A DNA stretch of 64,000 bases from Nocardia wallacei. Its GTDB lineage: Bacteria; Actinomycetota; Actinomycetes; Mycobacteriales; Mycobacteriaceae. Position 1 is the stretch's first letter. The number at the start of each line of letters is the position of its first letter. The notes under the pieces are model-generated. The model worked only from the letters and a program-made list of their open reading frames with translations. It was not told where the DNA came from and did no database searches. Both the position numbers and the translations under genes were made by a program. This document shows positions 60,403 through 64,000 of this stretch, one piece after another. The stretch covers positions 1,426,001-1,490,000 of the forward strand of contig NZ_AP023396.1 of the NCBI RefSeq assembly GCF_014466955.1, given 5' to 3'.

Positions 60403-61176
60403 GTGGGTGCGGATATCGGCCGGTCCAACCGGCCCGCTGATACCGGGCCCGGACCGGAGCAACTGCCGGGGTTCGGTCCGCCTCTGGGGCCTCCCGACTG
60501 GCTGATGCAGGACATCCCCGCGCAGCAGCCGGGGCTGACGTGGCAACCCGGTGACGCCCCGGCGAGCACACCGGCCGCCGCGCCGCCGATTCCGACGCCG
60601 GAGTGGGCGCTCGACCCTGATGTCGTACAGCGCACGCTGGCCCCGCCCGCTCGCAAATCACGCCGGGTGCCGGGGCGGCTGCGGGTCGTACTCGCCGTCG
60701 CGCTGGTGGCTTCCGCCGTCGCCGTGGGCGCGATTGTGGCACTGGCGGCGGGCGGCCAGCGCGACGAGTCCGGTGCCCCCGTGGCGGCGCCGCCCCCGCC
60801 GAAACCGGCCTGCGCGCCGGAACAGACGGGCAACCTGACCATCGGCAACGGCCCCGGCGACACCGCCAGCGGCGCGGGCGCGATCCTCGGCTTCGAGCAC
60901 GCGTACTACGCCGAGCGCAGCGGCCGCAACGCGCAGGCCTTCGTCGCGCCCGACACGGTCAACGTCTCCAAGGCCGAGGACATGCAGCGCGGGATCGACG
61001 CCGAGATCCCGATCGGCACCACGCACTGCGTCCGCGTCGTCGAACGGGCATGGGACTCCTTCGACGTGGACATCGAGGAACGCCGCCCGAACGGCACGGT
61101 GATCGTCTACAAGCAGCACATGCGCACCGTCGTCCGCGACGGCCGCAACGTGGTCTACGAGATCTCCGACCGCTAG
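60403..61176 (+). CDS. Single-helix membrane-anchored protein of unknown function
   Basis: 257 residues from GTG 60403, with AGGAGAG just upstream. The first 90 residues are Pro/Gly-rich and cytoplasmic, a helix VVLAVALVASAVAVGAIVALA spans the membrane, and the outer 130 residues contain two Cys (ACAPEQ, THCVRVV) that could form a disulfide. The end (VVRDGRNVVYEISDR) looks like a compact beta domain similar in form to NTF2-like or Mce-associated folds. Family not recognised. It is convergent with rsgA, 3 bp apart. Confidence 0.65.
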   Translation: MGADIGRSNRPADTGPGPEQLPGFGPPLGPPDWLMQDIPAQQPGLTWQPGDAPASTPAAAPPIPTPEWALDPDVVQRTLAPPARKSRRVPGRLRVVLAVALVASAVAVGAIVALAAGGQRDESGAPVAAPPPPKPACAPEQTGNLTIGNGPGDTASGAGAILGFEHAYYAERSGRNAQAFVAPDTVNVSKAEDMQRGIDAEIPIGTTHCVRVVERAWDSFDVDIEERRPNGTVIVYKQHMRTVVRDGRNVVYEISDR

Positions 61177-61179
61177 TCG

Positions 61180-62181
61180 CTAGCCGTTCCCGACCATCCA
61201 CGGATCGTTGGAATTGAGGGCGACGAGCAGGCGGCGGATGGCCTCGACCCGGCGCTGCTTGCCGGGAAGTTCGTCCAGCGCGCATTCCGGGTCGGCGGGC
61301 GGACCGAGGTGGGTGCAGCCGCGCGGGCAGTCCTCGATGGCCTCGGCCAGGTCGGCGAAGGCCTGGATGACGTCGTCGGGGGTGATGTGCGCCAGGCCGA
61401 AGGAGCGAATGCCGGGAGTATCGATGACCCAGCCCCCGTCGGGCAGCGCCAGCGCCACCGACTGGGTGGAGGTGTGCCGTCCCTTGCCCACCCCGGACAC
61501 CACGCCCACGGCCCGATCCGCTTCCGGCACAAGGCGATTCACGAGTGTGGACTTGCCGACGCCGGAGTGGCCGAGCAGGCAGCTGAGCTTGTCCCGCAGC
61601 AGCGCGTCGATGTCGTCGAGCGGGTCGTCGCGGCCGCCGAAGACGATGGTGAGATCGAGATCCCGGAATTCCGTGGCGAATTCGGATTCGGCCGCCAGAT
61701 CGTGTTTGGTCAGGCACAGAATCGGTTCCAGCCCACCGGCATACGCGGCGGCCATGGCGCGCTCCACGAATCCGGTGCGCGGCGGCGGGTCGGCCAGCGC
61801 CACCACGATGAACAGCTGCTCCGCGTTGGCCACCACCACCCGTTCGAACGGATCGGTGTCGTCGGCGGTGCGGCGCAGCACCGTGCGGCGGTCGGCCACC
61901 CGCACGATGCGGGCGAGTGTGTCGGGGCGGCCGGACAGATCGCCCACCACGTCGACCTGATCGCCGACCACGATCGGGGTGCGGCCCAGCTCCCGGGCCC
62001 GCATCGCCACGATCGGCCGCTGCGGGTCGCCGCCCAGCACGCAGCTCCACCGGCCCCGGTCCACCGCGGTGACCATGGCCTGCTCGGCGTCGCGGTGTTC
62101 GGGCCGGGTCTTCGTGCGAGGACGCGAGCCCCTGCCCGGGCGCACCCGGACATCGGACTCGTCGTACTCGCGGCGTCTCAG
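61180..62181 (-). CDS. rsgA: Ribosome small-subunit GTPase RsgA
   Basis: About 333 residues. The circularly permuted GTPase order is clear: LTKHD (G4), then [14 protein letters not shown] (G1) and [10 protein letters not shown] (G3). The OB-fold precedes, and a C-terminal zinc knuckle CPRGCTH with a later Cys ends the protein. RsgA tests maturing 30S subunits. The conserved N-terminal stretch [18 protein letters not shown] has no ATG, GTG or TTG in front; a CTG at 62181 overlapping the aroA stop would include it, otherwise GTG 62145 is used. Confidence 0.93.
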   Translation of the reverse strand: MRRREYDESDVRVRPGRGSRPRTKTRPEHRDAEQAMVTAVDRGRWSCVLGGDPQRPIVAMRARELGRTPIVVGDQVDVVGDLSGRPDTLARIVRVADRRTVLRRTADDTDPFERVVVANAEQLFIVVALADPPPRTGFVERAMAAAYAGGLEPILCLTKHDLAAESEFATEFRDLDLTIVFGGRDDPLDDIDALLRDKLSCLLGHSGVGKSTLVNRLVPEADRAVGVVSGVGKGRHTSTQSVALALPDGGWVIDTPGIRSFGLAHITPDDVIQAFADLAEAIEDCPRGCTHLGPPADPECALDELPGKQRRVEAIRRLLVALNSNDPWMVGNG

Positions 62182-63482
62182 CGCACCGCTCCCGCCGGGC
62201 CGGCGTCGACCTGGCCGTCGGACAGCATGGCGTCCCAGAGTTCGACGAAGTTCGGCAGCGTCTTGGCGGTGGTGCCGATGTCCTCGATCGTCACGCCCGG
62301 CACCCGCAGGCCCAGAATGGCGCCGGCGGTGGCCATGCGATGGTCGGCGTAGGAGTGCCAGCGGCCGCCGCGCAGCGCGGTGGGTTCGATGTGCAGGCCG
62401 TCCTCGGTCTCGGTGACCTTGCCGCCGAGGCGATTGATCTCGGTGGACAGGGCGGCCAGCCGGTCGGTCTCGTGCCCGCGCAGGTGCGCGATGCCGCGCA
62501 GCCGAGAGGGGGAATCGGCCAGCGCCGCCAGCGCCGCGACGGTCGGGGTGAGCTCGCCGACGTCGTGCAGGTCGATATCGATACCGGCGAGCCGGTCCGG
62601 GCCGCGCACCACCAGCTTGCCGTCGGAGCGGCGGGCCTCGGCGCCCATGCGCACCAGGATCTCCCGGATCACGTCGCCGCCCTGAGTGGTCAGCGACGGC
62701 CAGTGCGGGACGGTCACCTCGCCGCCGGTCACCGCCGCGGCGGCCAGAAACGGGGTGGCGTTGGACAGATCGGGCTCGACGTCCCAGTCCACGGCGTGGA
62801 TCGGGCCGGGCGCCACCGACCAGACCTGTTCGGCGCGTGGGCCACTCGGCGCCTGCACCTCGACGCCCGCTTCCCGCAGCATCTGCACGGTCATCGCGAT
62901 GTGCGGCAGCGACGGCAGCGGCGCGCCGTCGTGCCGCACGGTCACGCCCTGCTCGAAGCGCGCCGCCGACAGCAGTAGTCCGGACACGAACTGCGAGGAA
63001 CCGGACGCGTCGATGGTCACCTCCCCGCCGCGCAGCGTGCCGGAGCCGTGCACCACGAAGGGCAGCGAATCGCCGTCGATCTCCACGCCGAGCCGCCGCA
63101 CCGCGTCCAAAATCGGACCGAGCGGACGCAGCCGGGCCTGTTCGTCGCCGAAGAACGCCACGTCGCCGTGGGCGAGCGCGGCCACCGGCGGCAGGAAGCG
63201 CATCACCGTGCCGGCCAGCCCGCAATCGACGGTCGCGTTGTGCAGCGCCTCCGCCGGGGTGACGGTGAGAGTGTCACCCTCCCCGTCGATTTCGGTGCCC
63301 ATCGCCCGCAGCGCGGCGCTCATCAGATCGGTGTCACGGCTGCGCAGCGCACCGGTGATCGTCGAGGGACGGTCGGCCAGCGCGGCCAGAATCAATGCCC
63401 GGTTCGTGATCGATTTCGACCCGGGCAGGGTCACGGTCGCGTGCACGGATCGGTCGGTATGGGGCGCGGGCCAGAAACTCAC
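62178..63482 (-). CDS. aroA: EPSP synthase
   Basis: 434 residues from GTG 63482, close after [24 protein letters not shown] and [16 protein letters not shown] bind phosphoenolpyruvate and shikimate-3-phosphate; [20 protein letters not shown] and [13 protein letters not shown] follow as expected. It catalyses the sixth shikimate-pathway step. Its stop touches the rsgA start, so the two form an operon, the same order as Rv3227-Rv3228. Confidence 0.96.
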   Translation of the reverse strand: MSFWPAPHTDRSVHATVTLPGSKSITNRALILAALADRPSTITGALRSRDTDLMSAALRAMGTEIDGEGDTLTVTPAEALHNATVDCGLAGTVMRFLPPVAALAHGDVAFFGDEQARLRPLGPILDAVRRLGVEIDGDSLPFVVHGSGTLRGGEVTIDASGSSQFVSGLLLSAARFEQGVTVRHDGAPLPSLPHIAMTVQMLREAGVEVQAPSGPRAEQVWSVAPGPIHAVDWDVEPDLSNATPFLAAAAVTGGEVTVPHWPSLTTQGGDVIREILVRMGAEARRSDGKLVVRGPDRLAGIDIDLHDVGELTPTVAALAALADSPSRLRGIAHLRGHETDRLAALSTEINRLGGKVTETEDGLHIEPTALRGGRWHSYADHRMATAGAILGLRVPGVTIEDIGTTAKTLPNFVELWDAMLSDGQVDAGPAGAVR

Positions 63483-63547
63483 CCCCCTATCTTCTCCTAC
63501 GACCGGTCGGAGACACCGCCCGGTCACGAACTCGTGACCCGGCGAGT

Positions 63548-64000
63548 TCAGAACTCCAGCTCGGACCAGGGGATATGGATCGGGAAGGGGTGGTCGATGG
63601 CGATGCCGTCCACGTCGTCAGCCGTCCACTCGCCGACCGCCAGGTAATTGGCGGGACGCAGCGGTCGGACTCCCTCGGGCAGCAGTCCCGGCCTCGTTTC
63701 GAGAGCGAAGGCGTGAACAGCGTCGATGGCGCTGTCGTCAGTGCACCTGCCAGTACCAAGGAATTCCGGCACCGGCGTAGCGGGCTTTTTTCCCTCGATG
63801 TCGACCTGCGAGTTCGACGGTGAGAGAACCTCTCCCGCCAGCAGCACATCGCTCGCGCGGATGGCCTGGTACGGCGCACCGAGACAACGGTGGATCATGA
63901 AGTCGGGCGTCATGAAATCGGACTTGCCGGACGAACCGAAGAAGATGTTGGTTTCGAAGTCGGCGACCCAGCAGCGTTCGGTGTTCGCCGCCATGTCCTT
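63548..64000 (-). pseudogene. Uma2-family endonuclease gene with a compensated double frameshift, partial
   Basis: The frame from the right edge begins near ATG 63994 but probably continues outside the window. Before the damage it reads ASDVLLAGEVLSPSNSQVD, and after it ends [13 protein letters not shown], both typical of Uma2. In between, the correct family sequence ARYAGAGIPWYWQVH is in the neighbouring frame: one base seems lost in the A-run at 63786-63791 and the frame returns near 63738-63746. About 17 residues are therefore wrong. It may be a pseudogene, a sequencing error, or still partly working. Confidence 0.75.

Noticed and set aside
61180..63225. 681-codon frame running from inside aroA into rsgA
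   Set aside because: Only the rsgA part makes sense; the upstream part is the wrong frame of aroA.

Overview
The window is high-GC actinobacterial chromosome, most likely Nocardia or a close relative in the Mycobacteriales. The evidence is gene content and order. The rhamnosyl-GlcNAc linker genes (LCP ligase, rmlD, wbbL), coenzyme F420 genes (fbiA, fbiB), whiB2, pmmA/manA, alkB, and the run sahH-tmk-mtrA-mtrB-lpqB-comF-hpf match the M. tuberculosis Rv3268 to Rv3226 region as I remember it. No rRNA, tRNA, CRISPR array, phage or insertion sequence was seen.

Layout. 1-9.7 kb is accessory: a SWIM zinc-finger protein cut by the left edge, a DinB-like protein, a Rad50-like ATPase overlapping a small unknown gene, YchJ- and SelW-like proteins, a carboxylesterase, a P450, and an array of 40-bp tandem repeats. 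9.7-27.2 kb is cell-envelope sugar and cofactor metabolism: a TIGR03089 protein, LCP ligase, rmlD, wbbL, mannose-1-phosphate guanylyltransferase, a TetR regulator and FAD oxidoreductase, a CDF transporter, manA, a SIS protein, pmmA, DUF3499, a zincin-like protein, whiB2, fbiA, fbiB and a Nudix hydrolase. 27.3-31.0 kb is a C4-dicarboxylate module (DctA plus a divergent sensor kinase and regulator). 31.4-41.0 kb is alkB and then the conserved sahH-to-hpf run. 41.3-50.2 kb is lipid metabolism: a thiolase, BluB, two fusion-free fatty-acid desaturases with their ferredoxin reductase, DUF6912, a WS/DGAT acyltransferase and an Rv3235-family protein. secA1 follows at 50.3-53.1 kb with a clear terminator.

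53.2-58.6 kb is an accessory island: an amidase with a tiny coupled ORF, a divergent MerR gene around a perfect 16-bp palindrome, a remnant of a Uma2-type endonuclease gene, a Vat-like streptogramin acetyltransferase, an ABC-F ribosome-protection ATPase and a divergent TetR gene. 58.6-64 kb has two membrane proteins of unknown function around an 845-bp stretch without a convincing gene, then rsgA, aroA and a frame-damaged Uma2-family gene at the right edge.

How the genes work together. pmmA, manA and the guanylyltransferase supply mannose phosphates and GDP-mannose; rmlD and wbbL build the rhamnose linker that LCP proteins attach to peptidoglycan. MtrAB-LpqB controls the envelope and cell division. 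AlkB, thiolase, desaturases, reductase and WS/DGAT form a lipid and alkane theme. A nearly identical 20-bp element precedes both the reductase and the first desaturase, so these are probably one regulon. The strongest candidates for something new or clinically relevant are the Rad50-like ATPase pair, the ABC-F/Vat/TetR resistance cassette, and the desaturase operators.
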